A DNA stretch of 64,000 bases from Diphasiastrum complanatum (taxonomy: Eukaryota > Streptophyta > Lycopodiopsida > Lycopodiales > Lycopodiaceae), in contig CM055097.1 of NCBI GenBank assembly GCA_029204225.1, positions 41,396,028 to 41,460,027 on the forward strand. The letters run 5' to 3'. The position numbers were made by a program, and so were the translations under genes. Under the pieces are notes generated by a model, which worked only from the letters and a program-made list of their open reading frames with translations, ran no database searches and had not been told where the DNA came from. This document shows, piece after piece, positions 35,303 through 46,746 of this stretch; position 1 is the first letter of the stretch; every line of letters starts with the position of its first letter.

Positions 35303-35850
35303 ATGGATCTATTATCTAGTTCATCTCTCATTGACAAACTCGATGGAGATAACTACCATCTTTGGAAATTCAAGACGAAGGTTATACTTCTATCCAAAGA
35401 ATTGTGGGACATCGTTGATGGCACAAAGCTCAAACTAGAAGGTGATGTAGTTGTCATCACCAAGTGGAGACTGAGAGATGGCAAAGCATTTGCCATGATC
35501 CCTCTCAACATCAAGGATACTCAGATTAGCCACATACGTGCTACTCAGACTGTCAAGGATGCATGAGCAGATGACTACAACTGGCTCAAGTGCATCAAGG
35601 ATGGAGATCTACCTATCATCAAGTGTGACAACATCTCAGCCCAAGCTCTTGCCGGCAATCCTATTTTTCATGCAAGAAACAAACATACTGAGTTGCACAC
35701 CACTTTGTAAGGGAAAAAGTCATTGGAGGAGAAATCAACTTGGAGCACATTGGATCATCATCTTTATTGTCGATCTCCTCACCAAACCATTTCTCAAGAG
35801 TGCTTTCATAAAGCTTAGATCTAATCTTGGCTTGATTCCAAGATCGTGTT
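35303..35850 (+). pseudogene. Copia gag joined to RNase H tail by internal deletion
   Basis: The Gag N-terminus (IDKLDGDNYHLWKFKTKVIL) is intact from ATG at 35303 for 87 codons. At about 35590 the sequence switches to the far end of the polyprotein: CDNISAQALAGNPIF, then HARNKHTELH of the RNase H domain. Next, in another frame, come VIGGEINLEHI and the final residues. Zinc knuckle, protease, integrase and reverse transcriptase are absent. With primer-binding site and polypurine tract both kept, it looks like an internally deleted derivative. Confidence 0.8.
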
Positions 35851-35866
35851 AAAGTAGATATATATC

Positions 35867-35879
35867 TTTTAAGGAGGAG
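35867..35879 (+). promoter_or_regulatory. Copia polypurine tract
   Basis: TTTTAAGGAGGAG directly before TGTGAAATTG, the presumed 3' LTR start. Confidence 0.8.
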
Positions 35880-36500
35880 TGTGAAATTGTAAAAGCCATC
35901 TGTCTTGAGGTTTGGGAGTCCTCTTTCAAAACCACTCATTGTACACTTGTAAATAAGTAATTAGGCCAATTTTAGAAGTGGATTAGCTCATGGTAGTGTA
36001 GTCTAGTTACACTTGGCTTAATGCTAGACGATTGTGACATAGCATCTCTTGATCTCATTTGTCAATTTGGGCCAATCATGTTGTGAGGTGTACCAAAATG
36101 GTCCAACCATTGTAAGAGGTGGCATGTAGAAGGTTCAATCATAGTAAGAGGTGGTGTCTTTAGTGTTGGAAACTAAGCCCACAGTTGCCTCTTTGGAATC
36201 GTAACTTGGACAGCCAATTTATTTGAAGGACTTCTACAACGGACTTCCGGCTGATCTCCAACAAAGGGTAACCAATCCCATCATAATTTCAAGTTCAGAT
36301 GTTAAGTTTAATAACTTGAAGTCATTGAAGACTTGGCCATCTTCAAGGACTTCCCACAAACCTGCATTTAGAACAAATCTGCATATTTATAGCATTTTTG
36401 AAACAGTCTGCAAAAATACACTAAGTGTCGCAGTTCGTATTTTTCACACTTTCCGAAAGCTGTGACACTTACCTTCGACCTCTTCCATCAAATTATTTTT
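35880..36500 (+). mobile_element. 3' LTR of the Copia deletion derivative (right edge unknown)
   Basis: Starts TGTGAAATTGTAAAAG. The sequence does not visibly match the presumed 5' LTR left of 35161, so its end is unclear. It contains a local duplication of GTAAGAGGTGG at 36112 and 36147. Confidence 0.45.
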
Positions 36501-36539
36501 GAAGAAGTCAACTTGTTCACAGTTCAACAATTTTAAATT

Positions 36540-36830
36540 TTCAACACCTTCACCTTTTTTCACATTTTTTCGAAAAATGCAGAGAGAGAAAAAATTTCAG
36601 AAGGTCCTCTATTTTTAAATGTTAAATTGCTAAAGACACCTTTGTCACCTTTTTAAAGACACCGTAGGCTTTCTCGAAAAGAGCGAGGCACCTTAAAGCT
36701 TGTTTAAAGGCACCTTCGACTTTTTCGCAAAAACCCGAAAGGAGAGAAAAATGCCAAAGGTTGTCTGTTTCGAACGAGGAACGTTCCTAGCCACTTCCCA
36801 AAATTTGTGAAGTGAGAGAAAACCACTTCA
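36540..36830. repeat. Second patch of CACCTTCG-type repeats
   Basis: CACCTT(T/C)G(T/A)C and TTTTTCGAAAA words recur at 36546, 36639, 36688 and 36711, like those at 34.26-34.70 kb. The two patches bracket the Copia deletion derivative. Confidence 0.5.
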
Positions 36831-38791
36831 CGTAAAATGCGAAGTGAGAGATTTTGCAACGTCCTCGTCCACGTCAACGATTCTGATTTGTTGACCGTAT
36901 ATACTATGTATAGTTGTCACATTCCAAGTACAACGGCTTTCCTAATTAGGTGACAAGCATTCAATGTAGTTAATACACAAATGAAATCTATAAATAGATC
37001 ATCCAAGCACAGATTATGGGTTGCTCCGTCCATGAGACATATTATTTGAGCCTCCTAGTTAAGTCATCAATTTTTTGTTGTAATTGCAATTTGTATTGTG
37101 CTTCAGTGTAATATAGCAGCAGAAGTTTTTCTATCTATGTATAATGTAGATGAATGCTTGTTGTGATTGAGTGCACTTTATCGTTGTTTGATCGCGCTTG
37201 TTTACTCACTCTAATCAGAACACGGACGTCTACGACTCCTCAGTTTCTGATCAGACGATGGTTGTCTTTAACGCTTGAGGAACTCACGATAGCATACTGC
37301 TCTTTGGGAACTAAACTTCACATTGAATCTGATTCTAGTAATACCACACACAAACCATTTCTAATCTCTTCGGTGGATTGTACTCTTGTTTTTGAGAGTG
37401 TGAATTAATTTTAAAGATCATGTTGGGCAATTTGAACACTTAAAGCTATGATTACATTTAGCATAAGTTGTCTATTAGACTGTTTTGCATTTAGCAGCTG
37501 ATTGTAACGAGAGAGCTGTTCCCCAACATTCTTGCTCTCTTCTCCGTTTGCGTTCCTCTATCTCCCTTGCCCCATTAGATTAGATTTTTGAGCTAGTACA
37601 TCCAAAGTGTCCTTTCATTATGTGTGATGAATGGTTTGATATAGATGCATGTGTAGAGTGCTCTTGCCTTAGATTTTTGAGCTAGTATGCTTGTATCTCA
37701 ATCTAGATTGATCTATGTGCAATCACACATCTTAGGAGATCATTCACATTGTTTGAGAAGTCCTCACACATGTGAAAAGTACACATATATGTGATAAGTT
37801 CCTTCGAAAAGTTAGCATCATTGCAGGTATGGTAGAGAGTATGCTGTATAAATAGTTATAGATTGCATACCTAAATGTAGAAGCTTGTCGAAAAAGCAAC
37901 TGTGAAGCTTGAAGAAGCAGTTTTCAATCTTTCCATGGGATGGGATTGAGTCAATCTACATTGTTAAGCATGTAACTTGCAAGACAAGCATGTAGAAGAG
38001 GGTGTATTTGCAAAGTGCCTTAATGAGAAATAGGCCTAGAAAAGCAAAGGTGGAAGACCTTTGAAGTATAGGACTTCTATGCCTGTCAAAGCATATATAT
38101 GATCTAATTAGACAAATGTGTGATGTCACACACAATAGAACTTAGGGAAGGCATACGTAGCATACGTGCTCTCAATAGACATGAATGTCTGCATTGCATT
38201 GTGAATGTTGTAAAATTGTGCAAATTTGTCCAATTCAACTGCATAATTATTTCTACAATTACATATAAATAGAAAAATTGCTATTTTCTTATTCTAATAG
38301 AATATCATATCGTTTTCAAGTTGCCCTTATTTAAGTATACACTACTCGTGCTTATCCTAGCAATACAGTTGATAGATTCAAACCATTTCACTTCCAAGCC
38401 TTAGGGACAAACATAGCCAGATTCAATAGTTTAAGAGCTATTGTTCCAAATAGGTTGGTTTTGGTGTACCAATTGATTGTTTTTGCAAGTTTATGATAAA
38501 TTGACAACACATTGACTACTATTGACATATGATACGATTGATAAACTGATTTTAACCCATCCGCAAAGGTCAAAAACTCTAATTTTTCTAGCCTAAGTAT
38601 CTCATAGACCAAGCACATATTAATCAAATTGAGATCACCTGACAACCCAACTACTAATAACTTCAATCATAGCAAAAATAATTCTTCCAAAATTTCTAAA
38701 TTTGACTAATTTCCATGTTCAACCACCTCAAACTTTACTCACCTACATGAGGAGAGGCCACAACACAAGCATGCATGCATGCACAAGCACA

Positions 38792-38838
<47 letters not shown>

Positions 38839-41179
38839 ACGCACACACACACACACACACACATGTAGTGGTGTGGCATTTCTTTCTTGTGAATCACACG
38901 TATATCCACATGGTTAAGAAACTCATCCATAAGATGATTGAATAGTGAAGCATCACATAATAATGATTTTCCTACAAAATATACTTTTTTGTGTTGCACG
39001 GGTATATGATATCACTAGCTTACATTATGTACCAAATGCATTGTACATCCAATTATTAGGCCTTCCCAAGGTTGGAGCACGAGACTCCAAGGTATCCCTT
39101 TTGCGAAAGAGTCAAGACTCAGCCTATGCCTTCATGAACGAAACATTCACCCTTATCCCACTCGACTAATAAAAGTGATGCAAAATAACAAAAATTGATG
39201 ATAGTAGGCTGCCTTGCAATTTCCCCCTTTGAGTTAGCTCATCACAAAAATTTTCAAGTCAAAATCTATTTAAGGGTATTTAGTCTCGAATTTAAAGTTT
39301 TTGGGAAAAAAATTTAAGTTTTCCCATTGGGACTGGATACCTAGTTGCTAGATCTCCTTGGAAAATGATACATGGCTAAATTGGTCAAACACAATAAGCA
39401 TGACTACATATTGTTGACTTGACTCATAGCACGTAACCTACAAGCAAAGTATCATGTATATAGGTCTATGCCAATTTTGCCTCAGCATACCGTTGGAAAA
39501 ATTGACTCCAAGATTTATTAAAATTTTCCATGTTAATACACTAACTTATCTACAAGCAATAAATATCCTTACTTTTTTTACATGCATGATTAAGCAACTA
39601 GTGGTTATATACAACCTGGCAATGCCACATACGCAACTAAGCTCCTTAGATGTCACTACACAGTGGCTGGGATTCTAGCCTGCACCTTTCCGGTGGCAAT
39701 CACCAACTCTACCCATACAACCCTACTACTTCAATTAGGGTTAGTTTTTCGAGAACCTAATACGTACTATAGTAAATTATCTTCTCAAGACTTAGAAATT
39801 TCATAAATGTGGTTTTGTTAAGTGGAAAACTACCTGATCATGTTGTGTGGATTAAATGATTTGAAGCTTTAAATTTGGCCATAGGTTACATCTATTAATC
39901 AGCTCTTTTTACTGCTTCTCTATTTGGACATGAATATTGCTTTACAGATTTGATAGGGTCCAGTAGGATGTGATTTCACTATTCGAATCATCTCCAAGTT
40001 ACAGTTTGACTGCCTAAATCTTTTGTTCCTGAATGAAACTGGCCAATCAATGCAAAACTTGTGCAGGGTTTTGTGGCACGTTGTCACATATCATATATCA
40101 AAAGCCAATAAAGTGAAATACTCTCCATGAGCTCCTGACAATCTGTGTCTAGAATGACACTAAATTTTGGATGTCCCTTTCAGTATGATCTCCCAGAATC
40201 AAATTTCATAAATTAGCTGAGCAAAGATGTCAGATATGATTCTATGGAAGAGCTTGAAATTTTACATGTCACCACTTGGCATGTCACACATACATTGATT
40301 CTCAAAGACATACAGAATGTCAAAACCCAAGGATCATGAAAATTGATCTCTATTCTTTCACAGTACCCTCCACAAAATAGAGGGAAAAAATTGTAATTTA
40401 AATGTCTGGTAACTTTCTCTAAGCTGCTCCTGTGGCCTGATTGAGAAGACAAGATAAAAGGAGCTTAGGAGAAAATACAACCACCTTAAAACAAACACCT
40501 CCTTTTCACAAAACTACTGAGCCATGTACCATTGAAGTAAACCGGGATGTGTACACAAAGAGATACACAAGTTCCACATCAAAAAAAGTGAAATCTATGA
40601 CAAGTCTTTGAAGGGGACAAAAACTTTGGAGGCATTGTGCCAACAAATAAAATAAGGTAAATTCTGTTATCTATATATGCTTTCTCTCTATACAAAGACT
40701 TGAGTGTTCCTTTTGGAAGCGTAGCATCTTGGCTACAGAGATTGAGTAAACTGCTCATGTCTACATTAATAAACAAAACTGACATCAACTCTTGACACCA
40801 TCTCCATTTGGTATGCAAGATAAAAGAGCAGAACCCATCTTCTACATCTGGCTTCTTTACTGTACCGGTGAAATGCAACTTCGAAACTTCTACTCACATT
40901 GCCTTGAAAGCAAACCTTGGGATTCTCCCTTTCAGAACCACTTCACAATTTCTTGTAGCTTGTCTAAGAATAGATAAGGTACCCGCTTGTACTTCACAAT
41001 ATTGGGCTCCTTCACAGAAAGCACAAGAAGTTTTAAAAGAATGTTCTCAAAATAATTTCTCATCTACGTTCCGTTATCAACATATACTCATGCTTGCTCT
41101 ACAAAATGAAGCATGGTAATGACAGCATTGCTCCCTCCGCTTGTACCTACTTATCCTTGATGCTTCTTGGTTGTGCGTG
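36831..41179. other. No gene recognised between Copia debris and MED26
   Basis: Mostly AT-rich with short chance frames. It holds the TG/CA microsatellite at 38795-38862. The MED26 3' untranslated region and polyadenylation site should lie just left of 41180. Confidence 0.4.
38795..38862. repeat. (TG)n abutting (CA)n, an inverted dinucleotide run
   Basis: A TG run (38795-38837) passes directly into a CA run (38838-38862, beginning CACG). The two halves are complementary, so either strand could fold into a hairpin of roughly 25 base pairs. Confidence 0.95.
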
Positions 41180-44100
41180 TTAAATCCGATTTGCAGAGCA
41201 GAGCCTGTTACGGTTCTGAGAGTTCGGCTTGTTGTGAATTGGTACTCTTGCTCGATTGGGTCCGTTTTTGGGAAGATCATGTAGTTCCATTACTTGCACA
41301 GTTCGTTGCTTCTTAGCTGCAGAACAGATATAGAACGATGAATGTCAGAAACTCCGGACCATGGACAGCTAAAGTATGAATCTACTAAATACGTATTGTT
41401 TGAGAACACGTATTTCAAAACTTGCCATTTTGAGCTTGCCGATATCCCTCTTGAAGCCTTCGCTTTGCAGCTGCAAGTTTCTCCGTCGGAGATATCTCTT
41501 CAGGAGATCCTGGTTTCTGCAGCAATAGCAGTAACAATCCTTGGGACACACTTAAACCAAGAGGATATGTGTATGATTATAAAAAGTGAATATTAGTTCA
41601 CTGATAGCCCATAAAAGATTGTAATATACGAGTTACTCTTGTCTTCAGTTCAATTTCATAATTCACAAGGTCTGTGCTTCTCAAACTAGCTGCCTCAAGA
41701 ACAGGTTCGGTAAATATTCATGAAAGGAGTGCGAAGACATTGAGTGAAAATAACATACTTTTGTCACTCCGTACTGTAAGCTTGTTTCCTGCTGTTTGCT
41801 CAATACATCTGGCCTCCTCACAAGACTCTCATTGTTACGGACAGTTTGTGAAAATCCGTTAAGAGATTTTGTTGTAGAACCATTATTTGCCCCCATTCTG
41901 CTGTCACGGGTAACTTTATCTTGAGATGACCTGTCCTTCCTGTTGTTTGCAATGGAAACCGGAGCTCCTCTTGTAGCTTCTTTTTCTTTCATTCTAAACA
42001 CATTACTGAGACCAGATTCAGTAGCCTTAATGGCATCTCCCCCCTTCTTCCTCTTATCTAGTTCAACATTCTCCTTCATAGATCTTACTTTGTTTCCCGT
42101 AAGATTCAAAATCGTATCTTCGGCTTGCAATTCAAACTCTAGATCTTCGTTGAAATTTGCATGCAGAATTCCGTCATCTACAGGGCTATTTGTTTCTCCA
42201 GATCCTGCAGCTGCTGACAACAACCAATCAGATCAAAGAATGTCATAAATATGATATGAGCCAAGACCCAAATCACACATAGAATGTCTAATGAACTGGA
42301 AGACATGAAGCTTTGCTGATCAAATGAATGCAAATTAAGGACGGGAAAAGTTTGCTGCAGAATCATTCCTTCCAAGAAAAACATATCTATTGTTCTCCAT
42401 ATGGTCATCTTGTTAGTAGCATTAAAGACTTTCTCTAGAAAGTCAATTGAGTTGTGGAGTAGAACTCTAGGGCAGTCACACTTGAAAAAATGGAGTGGGT
42501 AGTGGAATGCGGATACAATAGAACTAGACAAGTACAAGCAATCTTGCACTAGTATTTTCAGTTCTTTGGTTGACAGTCAATTACGGTTCTCTTTGTACCA
42601 TGCTTATATTTGTAGACCATGAAAAATATGTGGAATGGGATGAAACTGAGAAGACTATGTAGCAGAAAGAGGCTTGTCACTGGATGGAGCTCAATAGGGT
42701 GTGAGGGTGGGGTTGGGATCCATGAAAGAGGAACTGCTCCGAATGAAAAAAAAAAGTGCAATTTATAAAAAGTATCCAACATGTTGACCAATGAGATTGC
42801 ACTAAGCAGCTAAGGCTAAAACCGTTAATTTTTTTTTCTAAGAGGGCCTTGCAAGCCATCAATGAATCTGTCCAAAGATCTTGTGTAGACAAGTCACTAT
42901 ATGTGTATATGTGTAGCTCTAGAACTCTTGACTATACCCTCCGATTGTACAGGCCTGTTTGAAATGCAGAACTCAAGTTGATGTATTTGAATAGTAGGAT
43001 TAGTCATAGTGGCAAAAAAGCTTGAACTTCAATGTAAGCCACTCAAGGATGAGCAACTTCACCTATTAAAAAGCAGCAGTCATGCTTTCCATCAATTAAG
43101 AGAGTCCACAAATATACGATATAAAATAAAGAATCTCTTTGAAATTGTCAAGATAAGTATTTGAAGTCCTTTAATATATCATCAGACTTTTTACCATGGA
43201 TCTTTGCTTTAAGAACCGAATTGACACTAAGATGTATACGACGTAGGCAAACAAATGGTGGATGAAAGGCAATGAATGGAGATACAAACGGATGTTAACA
43301 GAAGGCAGCAGTAACAGTGGTGTGTGAGGTAAAGACATGTGATATGCTGACATTGGACGAGAACCAGACATAATGACTCTCACTATGCTCAACAGATGGA
43401 TCTAGATGGAGCAGAAAATAATCATGACAAGATCTGGTATGGGAGTAGCATCTGACATGAGTAGGACTCCAAGAAACATTCTAAGAATGTGATTGAGCAT
43501 TTTGTATCAAGACATGGAGCATCGACGGGTCTCATTATTTGATAGAAGCACTCCATTGTAAGAATTCAGCCAACTCTTTGGTTGCGAACAGTATTTCTAT
43601 TTATGATTGAGCATCAACTTTTGTGCCTATTGGATTTTTCTGAATTTCTTGTGAAAGAAAAATAATGCTTTAAAAAATGCGATAGCCGCAATATGAAAGT
43701 ACTCATTGTCCCTCAGAAATGGACTTACCCGACATTTATTCAAGAACTTCAGAGCATTCAGAAATGATGCTGATCTACAATATCAGACGATGAATCTACA
43801 ATGACAAATAACATTTAAATACTACACTGCTCGATCCTTAAAGAAACTAGCAGAATGACAGAACTACAGAACTACACTGGAGGAACTAGTGGAACTACAG
43901 GTGCCTCAATCCCAGGCTACAGTTTCCTAAATGAAACAAGTTAAATTATATTTTTGTAACGTTTATGTGTTTGGTATGAGTTATGGACTCATTACATTTG
44001 CCGCGTCCATTCTTTCATTCTTTATTATGCATAAGCAGGCCTATGGGCCCTATTTATTCATGTACTGGCCTTGGGCCCTATTTTTAGGACTTGGTCATAT

Positions 44101-46215
44101 TGATTTGGAGTGGGCGTCCTCCTATTGGGGGGGCTTCAAACCTTTTTTGCCCCCCTCTATTTTTGAATTCCTACTTTAGGGTTCATTGGTAGAGTATATA
44201 TAGGGCAGCATTGTAGTCTTTTATTCAATTGATGATGATTGCTCTTCTTTTGCCTCATTTAATATTCTCTCTTTCATGCTTTCTAGCCCGCGATCTCACA
44301 TTTCCTACAGATCCTGAGCTATTCACTTTTCTTACCCGCTGCCATTCACCAGGTTTGCCTTCAGCATAGTCGGCGCCGCTGACAAGTTCAGTTTTTGGTA
44401 CAGTGGGATGGTTGTCCTACTGAGGAGGCCACATGGGGGCCTATTGATGTTCAGTTTTTGGTACAGTGGGATGGTCCTCCTATTGGGGGAGCGCACTATT
44501 TTCCCTCCAAATCTTCTCCCTCTTTCTATTTTTGAATTCCTACTTTAGGGTTCATTGGTAGGGTATATATAGGCAGCATTGTAATCTTTTATTCAGTTGA
44601 TGATGATTGCTCTTCTTTAGCCTCATTAAATATTCTCTCTGTCATGCTTTCTAGCCTAAGTCCTGCTTTTTAGCATAGCTAGTGAGTCTTAGCTTGTAAC
44701 CATACGGACTGAGCTTCTCCGGAATACATTATGATAACTAGAAGAGACAGTTTTATAGATCAAATGAATGTAAATCAATGACGACAACATACATTGTTGG
44801 CTGTCAATAAAATCTAAACCCAATCTTGCATAATCTGAGCTATGCTGGTTTCTATTCAAAAAACTGTTGGTAATGAGGCTCACCACTCTATTTATAGTAA
44901 ATGTCCTATTAGATGTTAACAATAATAATGGGACAGAAATACTCAACTTTGCAACATGAGCATCCCAATGAGAACTCATAAAGTGCAAAGCCAAGATCCA
45001 GGTAGTATTCCATAACATGCATATAATAAAATAATAGTTCTAAATATAATAGCAGTAATGACATGATTAAACAGAAAAGATGGAGTGAAAAGCTTAGAAA
45101 GTGTGCAGCAAATGTTGAAAAGAACAAAGAAATTTTGCACGAGAACTTGTTAAGTATCCAATAAAGATTTATTGCATGAGAAATTCTGAGTACACACTAG
45201 ATGCTGGGAAAGAATAAAAAATATAGTGTTGAGACATGCTACAGATTTGACAAAAATATGAACTATTTGATGTTCTGTTTCTGTTGAAAGATGACCTAGC
45301 ATTTTCATTGCAAGTGATTTATAGACATTATTCATTGCAAAAATTGGCGTGCAGGGAACATAGCGGATACTTACAGAGGTCATCATCGATGAAATCAAAC
45401 AACTGCAATACACCAGAACAAAGACAGGTTGTACCAAACTTAGTATATTGAGTAGGGAAGCATGACAGTAGCATTCTACAATACTTCATGTGGTTCGACA
45501 TTGGAACTGTTCTAGGTCAATGACATATCTCAAACTGTGTAAAGGGAAACAATGAAATTTAAAGCATACCTGGTTCATCTCCAACGAGGAAGTTCGAGCA
45601 GCCAACAGTGCACCTTCATCAAGGGGTGGAGATGGTAGTCCATATTCACCATCATTTTCTTCAGTGCTTCCTGTATGGTGAAAACATAAGTTAGTCCTAG
45701 AGAAGTCTTACAGATAGAGGCTTAACACCAAGTACAACAATGAAAACAAAGAAGCAAGATTACAACAAATGAAGGCAAATGCATGATGACTTTTTCAGAT
45801 CCTCTAATAAGCAATCATGCAGAAAATGCTAGTTGAAAAAAGTTATAGGATGATAAAGGTAATTTGACACCACAAAAAAGTATCACCTGGTAATGCAACA
45901 GCAGCAAGATCCCCTGCACTTTTACACCACTCATCAACAACAGTCTTCCATAACCTGCCCCAATCACAGTGAAAATTATAGACTTATAAGACTCATTTTG
46001 TTGAAAGCAAATCCTTGCTTGTAACTCACCATAGCAGCTTGTATCAAGTTACTCTTACTCAATTTAATACTGTGCTGGAAGATCAGCTTGCAGATGTTTT
46101 CATGCAATTACCTGACAAGTCTCCTTGCTACAGATTGAACCCGTTTCGAATGATGTTTTTTGAAGTTATTGACTTGCTTCCCAATTTCGGTTTCCTGAAA
46201 CTCAAGAAAGATAAT

Positions 46216-46312
<97 letters not shown>

Positions 46313-46648
46313 ATAACTGGCAATATCACCACTATAATAGCTTCTATATGCTGTCTTCAGTTATAAATACTGATAGCTAATATCACAATGGTCATTTTCC
46401 AAATTTAAACTTGTTGCTTTCAAATATATCTAGCTGGCTAAACTTATACGTTGCTTCAAAATCATAGAGAGGTTTGGCCTTGTCGCCACTTAGGCAAGTC
46501 TTATTGACATGAAATTTTTTGAAAAGACTCGTTTAGGTGTCCGTGATGTTTATATTGGCTTTATGAAAGAGCACAATTTCTTCACTGAACAAAGAACATC
46601 CGGACAGGATTTGGGACAAATTTCTCCTCATACGTGTAAGTGAGATTT

Positions 46649-46746
<98 letters not shown>

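Noticed and set aside
36223-36465. Gag-like frame (KDFYNGLPADLQQRV)
   Set aside because: Only about 15 residues look Gag-like and nothing recognisable continues either side; kept within the LTR region without a separate call.
46015-46200. Plus-strand frame reading EDQLADVFMQLPD, like the Copia RNase H tail (EDQLADIFTK)
   Set aside because: It overlaps, on the opposite strand, the MED26 exon at 46112-46194, whose splice borders and phase fit exactly. No other Copia sequence surrounds it.
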